From the NCBI RefSeq assembly GCF_007829885.1, contig NZ_VIWW01000001.1, positions 6,076,001 to 6,140,000 of the forward strand: a DNA stretch of 64,000 nt, in the 5' to 3' direction. How positions within the stretch are numbered: position 1 is the stretch's first letter; every line of letters begins with the position of its first letter. This DNA comes from Streptomyces brevispora (GTDB lineage Bacteria > Actinomycetota > Actinomycetes > Streptomycetales > Streptomycetaceae). This document shows positions 25,297-33,005 of this stretch, piece by piece. The notes below the pieces were generated by a model. It saw only the letters and a program-made list of their open reading frames with translations, was not told the origin of the DNA and did not search any database. The position numbers were made by a program, and so were the translations under genes.

Positions 25297-26246
25297 GCCG
25301 GACCGTGGAGGGACAGACGACGTACATGTCGGCACCGGTACAGGCCGCATACAGTTACTGCGAGGCGGTCACCGGACAGCAGGCGCGAAACTTCGCGTAC
25401 GGCATCAGGCTGCTGCCGGCCGAGAAGCGACAGGCCATGTCGGCGTTGTACGCCTTCTCCCGTCGTGTCGACGACATCGGTGACGGCGAGCTGGAACCGG
25501 AGACCAAGCGCGTCCGCCTGGAGGGCACCCGCACACTCCTGGACCGGGTACGCGACGGCGCGGTCGACGACGACGACACCGATCCGGTGGCCGTCGCGCT
25601 CGCCGACGCCGCCCGCAGGTTCCCGCTGCCGCTGGAGGGGCTCGACGAGCTGATCGACGGTGTCCTGATGGACGTGCGCGGCGCGACCTACGAGACCTGG
25701 GACGACCTCAAGACCTACTGTCGGTGCGTCGCGGGCTCCATCGGCCGTCTCAGCCTGGGCGTCTTCGGTACGGAGCCGGGCGCACCCGGCGTCGAACGCG
25801 CCGCGGAGTACGCCGACACGCTCGGCCTCGCGCTCCAGCTGACCAACATCCTGCGCGACGTCCGCGAGGACGCGGGCAACGGGCGCACCTATCTGCCCGC
25901 CGACGACCTCGCCAAGTTCGGTTGTTCCGAGGGCTTCCACCGGGCCACCCCGCCGCCCGGCTCGGACTTCGCGGGACTCGTCCACTTCGAGGTCCGGCGC
26001 GCCCGCGCCCTGTTCGCCGAGGGCTACCGGCTGCTGCCGATGCTGGACCGGCGCAGCGGCGCGTGTGTGGCGGCCATGGCCGGTATCTACCGCAGGCTCC
26101 TCGACCGGATCGAGCGCGATCCCGAGGCGGTGCTGCGCGGCCGGGTCTCGCTGCCGGGCCACGAGAAGGCGTATGTGGCGGTGCGCGGCCTGTCGGGTCT
26201 CGACGCCCGCTACATCTCCCGCCGGACGGCCAGAGGGCGTGTCTGA
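25293..26246 (+). CDS. hpnD: Presqualene diphosphate synthase HpnD
   Basis: Phytoene/squalene-synthase family enzyme of 317 residues, assigned to the condensation of two farnesyl diphosphates to presqualene diphosphate. Motifs are RNFAYGIRLLPAEKRQAMSA, SRRVDDIGDGE (near residue 60), LRDVREDAGNGRTYLP (near 190) and GIYRRLLDRIERDPE. GTG 25293 overlaps the hpnC stop (GTGA); a second in-frame GTG at 25305 could also serve. Paired hpnC/hpnD genes are the bacterial hopanoid signature. Confidence 0.93.
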   Translation: MSRTVEGQTTYMSAPVQAAYSYCEAVTGQQARNFAYGIRLLPAEKRQAMSALYAFSRRVDDIGDGELEPETKRVRLEGTRTLLDRVRDGAVDDDDTDPVAVALADAARRFPLPLEGLDELIDGVLMDVRGATYETWDDLKTYCRCVAGSIGRLSLGVFGTEPGAPGVERAAEYADTLGLALQLTNILRDVREDAGNGRTYLPADDLAKFGCSEGFHRATPPPGSDFAGLVHFEVRRARALFAEGYRLLPMLDRRSGACVAAMAGIYRRLLDRIERDPEAVLRGRVSLPGHEKAYVAVRGLSGLDARYISRRTARGRV

Positions 26247-26273
26247 ATGCGCCTCACGGACATCTCACGCACC

Positions 26274-26369
26274 ATGAGCACCATGGATGATCAGTCCGGA
26301 CGGCGGGCAACCCCCGGCCGCGGCGCTGCGTCCCAGACTGGAAAGACCTGGCGAGAGGGGGATTCATGA
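26274..26369 (+). CDS. 31-residue micro-ORF, DUF6380-like, coupled to hpnE
   Basis: ATG 26274 reads 31 codons and ends at TGA 26367-26369, overlapping the hpnE ATG at 26366 (ATGA). The central part GRRATPGRGAASQTGKT resembles the basic RRATLRRGAASLT core of Streptomyces DUF6380 small proteins as I remember them, some of which lie beside hpnE. It may be a small protein or a translational leader. The similarity is short, so the family call is tentative. Confidence 0.45.
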   Translation: MSTMDDQSGRRATPGRGAASQTGKTWREGDS

Positions 26370-27754
26370 CGGACGACAGCCTGCGTTCCTCCCGGGCGGT
26401 GGTGATCGGCGGCGGGCTCGCCGGCATCACGTCGGCCCTGCGCCTGGCCGACGCCGGGCTTGACGTGACCCTGCTCGAAGGCCGGCCCCGGCTCGGCGGC
26501 CTCGCCTTCTCCTTCCGGCGCGGTGAACTGACGGTCGACAACGGCCAGCACGTCTACCTGCGTTGCTGCACCGCGTACCGCTGGTTCCTCGACCGCGTCG
26601 ACGGAACCCGGCTGTCACCCCTGCAAAACCGTTTGGACGTGCCCGTCCTCGATGTCGGACGGCCCTCGGGCCCCCGGCTCGGACGGCTGCGCCGCAATGG
26701 GCTGCCGGTCCCGTTCCACCTCGCCGCCGGACTCGCCGGATACCGGCACCTCTCGCTCGCCGAGCGGGCGGGCGTCGGGCGCGCCGCGCTGGCCCTGGGC
26801 CGGCTCGACCCGGACGATCCCGCGCTGGACGACATCGACTTCGGCAGCTGGCTCGCCCGGCACGGCCAGTCCCCGCGCACCATCGAGGCGCTCTGGGACC
26901 TGGTCGGCGTCGCCACGCTCAACGCCACCGCGCCGAACTCCTCGCTCGCGCTCGCCGCGAAGGTCTTCAAGACCGGCCTGCTCTCCGACCGGGGCGCCGC
27001 CGACATCGGCTGGGCCTCCGTACCGCTGGGCGACGTCCACGACACGCTGAGCCGCAAGGCCCTGGACTCCGCCGGTGTCCGCACCGAACTGCGGACGAAG
27101 GCCGGCGCGCTCACCCGTACCGACGACGGACGCTGGGTGGTCGACACCGGGGCCGAGCGGATCGAGGCGGACACCGTCGTGCTGGCCGTGCCGCAGCGCG
27201 AGACCCACGACCTGCTGCCCGCCGGCGCGCTCCACGCACCGGAGCGGCTGCTGGAGATCGGCAGCTCGCCGATCCTCAACGTGCACGTGGTCTACGACCG
27301 CAAGGTGCTGCGGCAGCCGTTCTTCACCGCGATCGGCTCACCGGTCCAGTGGGTCTTCGACCGTACCGAGGCCTCCGGACTCACCGGCCCCGGGCAGTAC
27401 CTCGCCGTCTCCCAGTCCGCGGCCGGCGAGGAGATCGACCTGCCCGTCGCCGAACTGCGCGCGCGCTACCTGCCGGAGCTGGAGCGGCTGCTCCCCGCCG
27501 CCCGCGGGGCCGGCATCAGGGACTTCTTCGTCACCCGGGAGCGGACGGCGACCTTCGCGCCGGCCCCCGGAGTCGGCCGGCTGCGGCCCGGGACGCGCAC
27601 CCGCGCCCCCGGCCTCTTCCTGGCCGGAGCATGGACCGCCACCGGCTGGCCCGCCACGATGGAGGGTGCCGTCCGCAGCGGTGCCGGCGCAGCGGACGCC
27701 GCACTCCAGGCGCTGGGCCGCACCCACGAACATCCGCTGCAGGAGGCGGCATGA
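26366..27754 (+). CDS. hpnE: Hydroxysqualene dehydroxylase HpnE
   Basis: FAD-dependent amine-oxidase/phytoene-desaturase-like enzyme of 462 residues that reduces hydroxysqualene to squalene. The FAD motif VVIGGGLAGITSALRLADAG lies at residues 12-31, followed by LLEGRPRLGGLAFSF and the HpnE-typical VDNGQHVYLRCCTAYRWFL. The C-terminal FAD-binding segment is LFLAGAWTATGWPATMEGAV. GAGAGGGGG stands before ATG 26366. The start overlaps the micro-ORF stop and its own stop overlaps the next start, so translation is coupled on both sides. Confidence 0.94.
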   Translation: MTDDSLRSSRAVVIGGGLAGITSALRLADAGLDVTLLEGRPRLGGLAFSFRRGELTVDNGQHVYLRCCTAYRWFLDRVDGTRLSPLQNRLDVPVLDVGRPSGPRLGRLRRNGLPVPFHLAAGLAGYRHLSLAERAGVGRAALALGRLDPDDPALDDIDFGSWLARHGQSPRTIEALWDLVGVATLNATAPNSSLALAAKVFKTGLLSDRGAADIGWASVPLGDVHDTLSRKALDSAGVRTELRTKAGALTRTDDGRWVVDTGAERIEADTVVLAVPQRETHDLLPAGALHAPERLLEIGSSPILNVHVVYDRKVLRQPFFTAIGSPVQWVFDRTEASGLTGPGQYLAVSQSAAGEEIDLPVAELRARYLPELERLLPAARGAGIRDFFVTRERTATFAPAPGVGRLRPGTRTRAPGLFLAGAWTATGWPATMEGAVRSGAGAADAALQALGRTHEHPLQEAA

Positions 27755-28854
27755 GCAGTACCACCGGAACAAGAGGAGAGTCAGTGACCCCGGCGAATCC
27801 GGCTTCCGACACCGTGGCGGACACCACGGACGTCACCGCGCTTCTGGAGCGCGGACGGGCCCTTGCCACGCCGGTGCTCCGGGCTGCCGTTGACCGGCTC
27901 GCACCGCCCATGGACACCGTGGCCGCCTACCACTTCGGCTGGATCGATGCCCAGGGCAGGCCCTCCGACGGCGACGGCGGCAAGGCCGTGCGCCCGGCGC
28001 TGGCCCTGCTGTCCGCGGAGGCGGCCGGCGCCGCCGCGGAGGCCGGCATCCCCGGCGCCGTGGCCGTCGAACTCGTGCACAACTTCTCGCTGCTGCACGA
28101 CGACCTGATGGACGGCGACGAGCAGCGGCGCCACCGCGACACGGTGTGGAAGGTGCACGGCCCCGCCCAGGCGATCCTGGTCGGCGACGCGCTCTTCGCG
28201 CTGGCCAACGAGATCCTGCTGGAGCTCGGGACGGCCGAGGCGGGCCGTGCGGCCCGGCGGCTGACCTCGGCCACCCGCAAGCTCATCGACGGGCAGGCCC
28301 AGGACATCTCCTACGAGCACCGCGAGCGGGTCACCGTCGAGGAGTGCCTGGAGATGGAGGGCAACAAGACGGGCGCCCTGCTCGCCTGCGCCTGCTCCAT
28401 CGGCGCGGTGCTCGGCGGCGCCGACGACCGTACCGCCGACGTCCTGGAGGCGTACGGCTACCACCTGGGCCTCGCCTTCCAGGCGGTCGACGACCTGCTC
28501 GGGATCTGGGGCGACCCGGAGTCCACCGGTAAGCAGACCTGGAGCGATCTGCGCCAGCGCAAGAAGTCCCTGCCGGTCGTCGCCGCGCTCGCGGCGGGCG
28601 GACCGGCCTCGGAGCGTCTGGGCGAGCTGCTCTCCGCCGACGCGAAGAGCAGCGACTTCGACAGCTTCTCCGAAGAGGAGTTCGCCGCCCGTGCGGCACT
28701 CATCGAGGAGGCGGGCGGCCGCGAATGGACCGCTCAGGAGGCGCGTCGTCAGCATGCGGTCGCCATCGAGGCGCTGCACGGTGTCGACATGCCGGAAACC
28801 GTGCGGGCGCAGCTCACCGCGCTCGCGGACTTCGTCGTTGTACGAAAGAGATGA
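27751..28854 (+). CDS. Polyprenyl (farnesyl-type) diphosphate synthase
   Basis: Isoprenyl diphosphate synthase of 367 residues, supplying farnesyl diphosphate for squalene within the operon. The first Asp-rich motif is LLHDDLMDGDEQRRH (near residue 117) and the second FQAVDDLLGIWGD (near 246); GKAVRPAL is the diphosphate-binding region. Chain length cannot be fixed from sequence, but context argues for C15. Two starts have excellent ribosome-binding sites: ATG 27751 (AGGAGG, overlapping the hpnE stop) and in-frame GTG 27784 (GAGGAG, five bases). The longer is given; the extra residues are low-complexity. Confidence 0.92.
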   Translation: MSSTTGTRGESVTPANPASDTVADTTDVTALLERGRALATPVLRAAVDRLAPPMDTVAAYHFGWIDAQGRPSDGDGGKAVRPALALLSAEAAGAAAEAGIPGAVAVELVHNFSLLHDDLMDGDEQRRHRDTVWKVHGPAQAILVGDALFALANEILLELGTAEAGRAARRLTSATRKLIDGQAQDISYEHRERVTVEECLEMEGNKTGALLACACSIGAVLGGADDRTADVLEAYGYHLGLAFQAVDDLLGIWGDPESTGKQTWSDLRQRKKSLPVVAALAAGGPASERLGELLSADAKSSDFDSFSEEEFAARAALIEEAGGREWTAQEARRQHAVAIEALHGVDMPETVRAQLTALADFVVVRKR

Positions 28855-28961
28855 TGAACATCTGGTCCATATGACTCGCAGTCGCCGGCCGGTGCTCGTT
28901 ACGGGCGCCGGCCGACGGAGACCCCAGCACAGCAGAGGACCAACTGCACGAAGGGGAAGCC

Positions 28962-30965
28962 ATGACAGCGACGACCGACGGAAGCACCGGGGCTGTGGAT
29001 CCCCGCGCAGCCTCGGCCAGTAGACCGACAACCGAATCAACCATCGCCGCGGACGACGTACTGGCCGCCGCGCGGCTGGCCGCGGAACGCTCGGTGGAGC
29101 ATCTCCTCGGCCGACAGGACGAGCAGGGCTGGTGGAAGGGAGACCTCGCCACCAACGTCACCATGGACGCCGAGGACCTCCTGCTCCGCCAGTTCCTCGG
29201 AATTCAGGATTCCGCCACGGTCCGGGCGGCCGGCCGCTTCATCCGCGGCGAACAGCTCGGTGACGGTACCTGGGCCACCTTCCACGGCGGCCCCGGAGAT
29301 CTCTCCGCCACCATCGAGGCGTACGTGGCACTGCGGCTGGCCGGTGACCGGCCGGAGGACCCGCACATGGTCCGTGCCGCGGGGTGGGTCAGGGAGCAGG
29401 GCGGGATCGCGGCGAGCCGGGTGTTCACCCGGATCTGGCTGGCCCTCTTCGGCTGGTGGAAATGGGACGACCTCCCCGAACTTCCACCCGAACTGATGTT
29501 CTTTCCCAAGTGGGTCCCGCTCAATATCTACGACTTCGGCTGCTGGGCCCGCCAGACCATCGTGCCCCTCACGGTCGTCTCCGCCAAGCGTCCCGTCCGG
29601 CCGGCCCCCTTCGCACTGGACGAGCTGCACGCCGACCCGGGCGAACCGAACCCACCCAGGCGCCCTGCTCCGGCGGCCAGTTGGGACGGTGTCTTCCAGC
29701 GCCTCGACAAGGCGCTGCACCTCTATCACCGGATCGCCCCGCGCAGAGTGCGCCGGCTCGCCATGAACGCGGCCGCCCGCTGGATCATCGAACGCCAGGA
29801 GAACGACGGCTGCTGGGGCGGGATCCAGCCACCCGCCGTCTACTCCGTCATCGCGCTGCATCTGCTGGGCTACGACCTCGACCACCCGGTGATGCGGGCC
29901 GGACTCGCCTCGCTCGACCGGTTCGCGGTCTGGCGCGAGGACGGCGCCCGCATGATCGAGGCCTGTCAGTCCCCGGTCTGGGACACCTGCCTCGCCACCA
30001 TCGCGCTCGCCGACGCCGGAGTGAGCCCCGACCACCCGGCGCTCGTGAAGGCGGCGGACTGGATGCTCGGCGAGGAGATCGCCCGGCCCGGCGACTGGTC
30101 GGTGCGCAGGCCCCAACTCCCCCCGGGCGGATGGGCGTTCGAGTTCCACAACGACAACTACCCCGATATCGACGACACCGCGGAAGTGGTCCTCGCGCTG
30201 CGCCGGGTCCGTCACCCGGAGCCGGCACGGATCGAGGCCGCCATCGAACGGGGGGTGCGCTGGAACGTCGGCATGCAGTCCCGCAACGGCGCCTGGGGCG
30301 CGTTCGACGCCGACAACACCAGCCCGTTCCCCAACCGGCTGCCCTTCTGCGACTTCGGCGAGGTCATCGACCCGCCGTCCGCGGACGTCACCGGACACGT
30401 GGTGGAGATGCTCGCCATCGAGGGTCATGCCACGAACCCCGTCACCCGGCGCGGCATCGAGTGGCTGCTCGCCGAACAGGACGCGGCCGGCGGCTGGTTC
30501 GGCCGTTGGGGGGTCAACTACGTATACGGGACCGGGTCGGTGGTGCCCGCTCTGATCGCCGCCGGACTGCCCGCGGCGCACCCCTCGATCCGGCGCGCGG
30601 TCGGCTGGCTGGAGTCCGTCCAGAACGACGACGGCGGCTGGGGCGAGGACCTGCGCTCGTACAGCGAGGACAAGTGGATCGGCCACGGAGCCTCGACCGC
30701 GTCCCAGACCGCCTGGGCGCTGCTCGCACTCCTTGCCGCGGGCCGACGGGACACCGCCTCCGTGGCACGCGGGATCGCCTGGCTCACCGATACCCAGCAG
30801 GACGACGGCTCCTGGGACGAGCCGTACTTCACCGGAACCGGCTTCCCCTGGGACTTCTCCATCAACTACCACCTCTACCGACAGGTCTTCCCGCTGACCG
30901 CACTCGGGCGGTACGTGCACGGCGACCCCTTCGCCGGCCGCACGAGCATCCGTGAGGGGGCCTGA
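28962..30965 (+). CDS. shc: Squalene-hopene cyclase
   Basis: Class II triterpene cyclase of 667 residues, converting squalene to hopene and hopanol at the membrane surface. The protonating DxDD motif is D402-I-D404-D405-T-A. Repeated QW motifs are visible along the chain (QDEQGWWKGDL, QENDGCWGG, QSRNGAWGAFD, QDAAGGWFGRWG, QNDDGGWGED, QQDDGSWDE). FDADNTSPFPNRLPF and NYVYGTGSV are typical of bacterial enzymes. GAAGGGGAAG precedes ATG 28962. A gap of 107 bases from the previous stop holds no convincing gene. Its stop overlaps the hpnG start. Confidence 0.97.
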   Translation: MTATTDGSTGAVDPRAASASRPTTESTIAADDVLAAARLAAERSVEHLLGRQDEQGWWKGDLATNVTMDAEDLLLRQFLGIQDSATVRAAGRFIRGEQLGDGTWATFHGGPGDLSATIEAYVALRLAGDRPEDPHMVRAAGWVREQGGIAASRVFTRIWLALFGWWKWDDLPELPPELMFFPKWVPLNIYDFGCWARQTIVPLTVVSAKRPVRPAPFALDELHADPGEPNPPRRPAPAASWDGVFQRLDKALHLYHRIAPRRVRRLAMNAAARWIIERQENDGCWGGIQPPAVYSVIALHLLGYDLDHPVMRAGLASLDRFAVWREDGARMIEACQSPVWDTCLATIALADAGVSPDHPALVKAADWMLGEEIARPGDWSVRRPQLPPGGWAFEFHNDNYPDIDDTAEVVLALRRVRHPEPARIEAAIERGVRWNVGMQSRNGAWGAFDADNTSPFPNRLPFCDFGEVIDPPSADVTGHVVEMLAIEGHATNPVTRRGIEWLLAEQDAAGGWFGRWGVNYVYGTGSVVPALIAAGLPAAHPSIRRAVGWLESVQNDDGGWGEDLRSYSEDKWIGHGASTASQTAWALLALLAAGRRDTASVARGIAWLTDTQQDDGSWDEPYFTGTGFPWDFSINYHLYRQVFPLTALGRYVHGDPFAGRTSIREGA

Positions 30966-31624
30966 TGGGGGAACCCGCGGGGCCGCCCGGTCCCGCCGCC
31001 CCGCTGCTGATCGCCTGCGCGCTCGGCATCGAACAGCTCGCCCTGCGCACCGGCAGGAGCAGGACGGACAAGGCCCCGGGTGCGGTGACCGTACTGCGTA
31101 CGGGCATGGGGCCCAAGGCCGCCGAAACCGCCGTGGCGCGGGCGCTCGGCGAGGGCCGGGCGTTCGGAGCCGCGGTCATCGCCTCGGGGTTCTGTGCCGG
31201 GCTGACGCCCGGCATGCACCCCGGAGATCTGGTGGTGGCCGACGAGACCCGGTTCGCCGGGGAGTCGGCCGCCTGCACCGGCACCGAACTGCTTGCCGAC
31301 GCACTGGCCAGAGCAGTACCGGGACGCACCGTCCACACCGGTCCGCTGACCGGCTCCGACCATGTCGTACGCGGGCATGAGCGGGCCGGGCTGCGGACCA
31401 CGGGAGCGATCGCGGTGGACATGGAGTCCGCCGCCACTCTGCGCACCGCCCTGTGCTCCGGGCCACGCCCGGTTGCGGCCGTACGGGTGGTCGTGGACGC
31501 CCCGGAGCATGAGCTCGTCCGCATCGGCACGGTCCGCGGTGGAATATCGGCATTCCGCGTTCTTCGTGCCGTCCTACCGGCTTTCTATGAATGGCACCGA
31601 TCTTTGCTGCTCCCCAGGAGGTGA
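30965..31624 (+). CDS. hpnG: Adenosylhopane nucleosidase HpnG
   Basis: Purine-nucleoside-phosphorylase-fold protein of 219 residues. HpnG removes adenine from adenosylhopane to give ribosylhopane. Family features are ALGIEQLALR, TGMGPKAAETAV, ASGFCAGLTPGMHPGDLVVA and the purine/ribose-site AIAVDMESAATL, then VRVVVDAPEHEL. ATG 30965 overlaps the cyclase stop (TGATG). It precedes hpnH by five bases, although hpnH acts first. Confidence 0.92.
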   Translation: MGEPAGPPGPAAPLLIACALGIEQLALRTGRSRTDKAPGAVTVLRTGMGPKAAETAVARALGEGRAFGAAVIASGFCAGLTPGMHPGDLVVADETRFAGESAACTGTELLADALARAVPGRTVHTGPLTGSDHVVRGHERAGLRTTGAIAVDMESAATLRTALCSGPRPVAAVRVVVDAPEHELVRIGTVRGGISAFRVLRAVLPAFYEWHRSLLLPRR

Positions 31625-31629
31625 GCTAG

Positions 31630-32649
31630 ATGGCCATGCCGCTCCGTCAGACCATCAAGATTGCGACGTACCTCGCTGAACAGAAGCTCCGCAGACGGGA
31701 AAAGTTCCCGCTGATTGTCGAGCTGGAGCCTCTGTTCGCCTGCAACCTCGCCTGTGAGGGCTGCGGGAAGATCCAGCATCCGGCCGGAGTTCTCAAGCAG
31801 CGCATGCCGGTGGCGCAGGCCGTCGGCGCGGTGCTCGAATCGGGCGCCCCGATGGTTTCCATCGCGGGCGGCGAGCCGCTGATGCATCCGCAGATCGACG
31901 AAATCGTCCGACAGCTGGTGGCGAAGAGGAAGTACGTCTTCCTCTGCACCAACGCGATGCTGCTGCGGAAGAAGATCGAGAAATTCACGCCGTCGCCCTA
32001 CTTCGCGTTCGCCGTGCACATCGACGGGCTGCGCGAGCGGCACGACGAATCGGTAGCCAAGGAAGGAGTGTTCGACGAGGCGGTGGCCGCGATCAAGGAG
32101 GCCAAGCGCCGCGGCTTCCGGGTCACCACCAATTCCACCTTCTTCAACACCGATACCCCGCAGACCATCATCGAGGTCCTCAACTACCTCAATGACGATC
32201 TGAAGGTCGACGAGATGATGATCTCGCCCGCCTACGCATACGAGAAGGCACCCGACCAGGAGCACTTCCTGGGGGTCGAGCAGACCCGCGAGCTGTTCAA
32301 GAAGACCTTCGCGGGCGGCAACCGGGCCAAGTGGCGGCTGAACCACTCGCCGCTCTTCCTGGACTTCCTTGAGGGCAAGGCCGACTTCCCGTGCACGGCG
32401 TGGGCCATTCCCAACTATTCGCTCTTCGGCTGGCAGCGCCCCTGCTATCTGATGAGCGACGGCTACGTGCCGACGTACCGGGAACTCATCGAGGAGACCG
32501 ACTGGGACAAGTACGGCCGCGGCAAGGACCCGCGCTGCGCCAACTGTATGGCGCACTGCGGCTACGAGCCCACCGCCGTACTCGCCACCATGGGGTCGCT
32601 GAAGGAATCCCTGCGTGCCGCACGGGAGACCATCGGCGGGAACCGGTGA
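31630..32649 (+). CDS. hpnH: Adenosylhopane synthase HpnH (radical SAM)
   Basis: Radical SAM enzyme of 339 residues that adds the 5'-deoxyadenosyl group to diploptene, giving adenosylhopane, the first extended hopanoid. The 4Fe-4S cluster motif is C38-NLA-C42-EG-C45. SIAGGEPLMHP is the SAM-binding GGE region. The C-terminal half has further cysteines (CTAW, PCYLMS, RCANCMAHCGYEPTA) conserved in HpnH. The C-terminal pattern is complete, and its length is normal. The SD of this gene overlaps the hpnG stop. Confidence 0.95.
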   Translation: MAMPLRQTIKIATYLAEQKLRRREKFPLIVELEPLFACNLACEGCGKIQHPAGVLKQRMPVAQAVGAVLESGAPMVSIAGGEPLMHPQIDEIVRQLVAKRKYVFLCTNAMLLRKKIEKFTPSPYFAFAVHIDGLRERHDESVAKEGVFDEAVAAIKEAKRRGFRVTTNSTFFNTDTPQTIIEVLNYLNDDLKVDEMMISPAYAYEKAPDQEHFLGVEQTRELFKKTFAGGNRAKWRLNHSPLFLDFLEGKADFPCTAWAIPNYSLFGWQRPCYLMSDGYVPTYRELIEETDWDKYGRGKDPRCANCMAHCGYEPTAVLATMGSLKESLRAARETIGGNR

Positions 32650-32650
32650 G

Positions 32651-32979
32651 GTGATGACCGCCGGAGAACCAGTCGTACTGGATCTCCCCGAGCCGCCGGC
32701 CCGGCCGCTCGCGATGCGCCGCCACGCGCGGCGCATCCAGGCCGGGTCGGTGGCGGTCGGCGGGAAGCGCCGGTTCCGGTGCCGTCGATGACGATGTCGA
32801 TGACGACGACGCGTACGTCGGACATCGGTGCGGCTCCGCGGCGGATCGCGGACCGGGTCAGCGCCGGCCTGCCCGAGTCGAGGATCGGCGAGACCCTCAT
32901 CGAGGAAGTTCTGAAGATCGCTGAGGTCATGGACGACGCACGGACGCCATCGGGGGTCCCCGCCGTCACCGTGAGCTGA
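32651..32979 (+). pseudogene. ispG: ispG (gcpE) remnant: frameshifted and middle deleted
   Basis: IspG makes HMBPP in the MEP pathway and is about 385 residues. Here an N-terminal piece starting at GTG/ATG 32651-32656 reads PARPLAMRRHARRIQAGSVA and stops at a TGA after about 47 codons. In another frame the sequence continues as expected for IspG (SMTTTRTSDIGA, about 32794-32830). After ten or so further codons it jumps to the C-terminal LPESRIGETLIEEVLKIAEV, ending at 32979. About 290 central codons, including all cluster-binding cysteines, are gone. A functional copy must exist elsewhere if the MEP pathway operates. Confidence 0.82.
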
Positions 32980-33005
32980 AACAGGACCAGAGAGGGGGCC
33001 CGGGC

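Noticed and set aside
28871..29023. Possible 50-residue ORF between the prenyl synthase and cyclase genes
   Set aside because: No ribosome-binding site, no motif, and it runs into the cyclase gene in another frame.
29037..30920. 627-codon frame antisense to the cyclase
   Set aside because: Squalene-hopene cyclase on the plus strand has the DxDD and QW motifs; the antisense frame has none.
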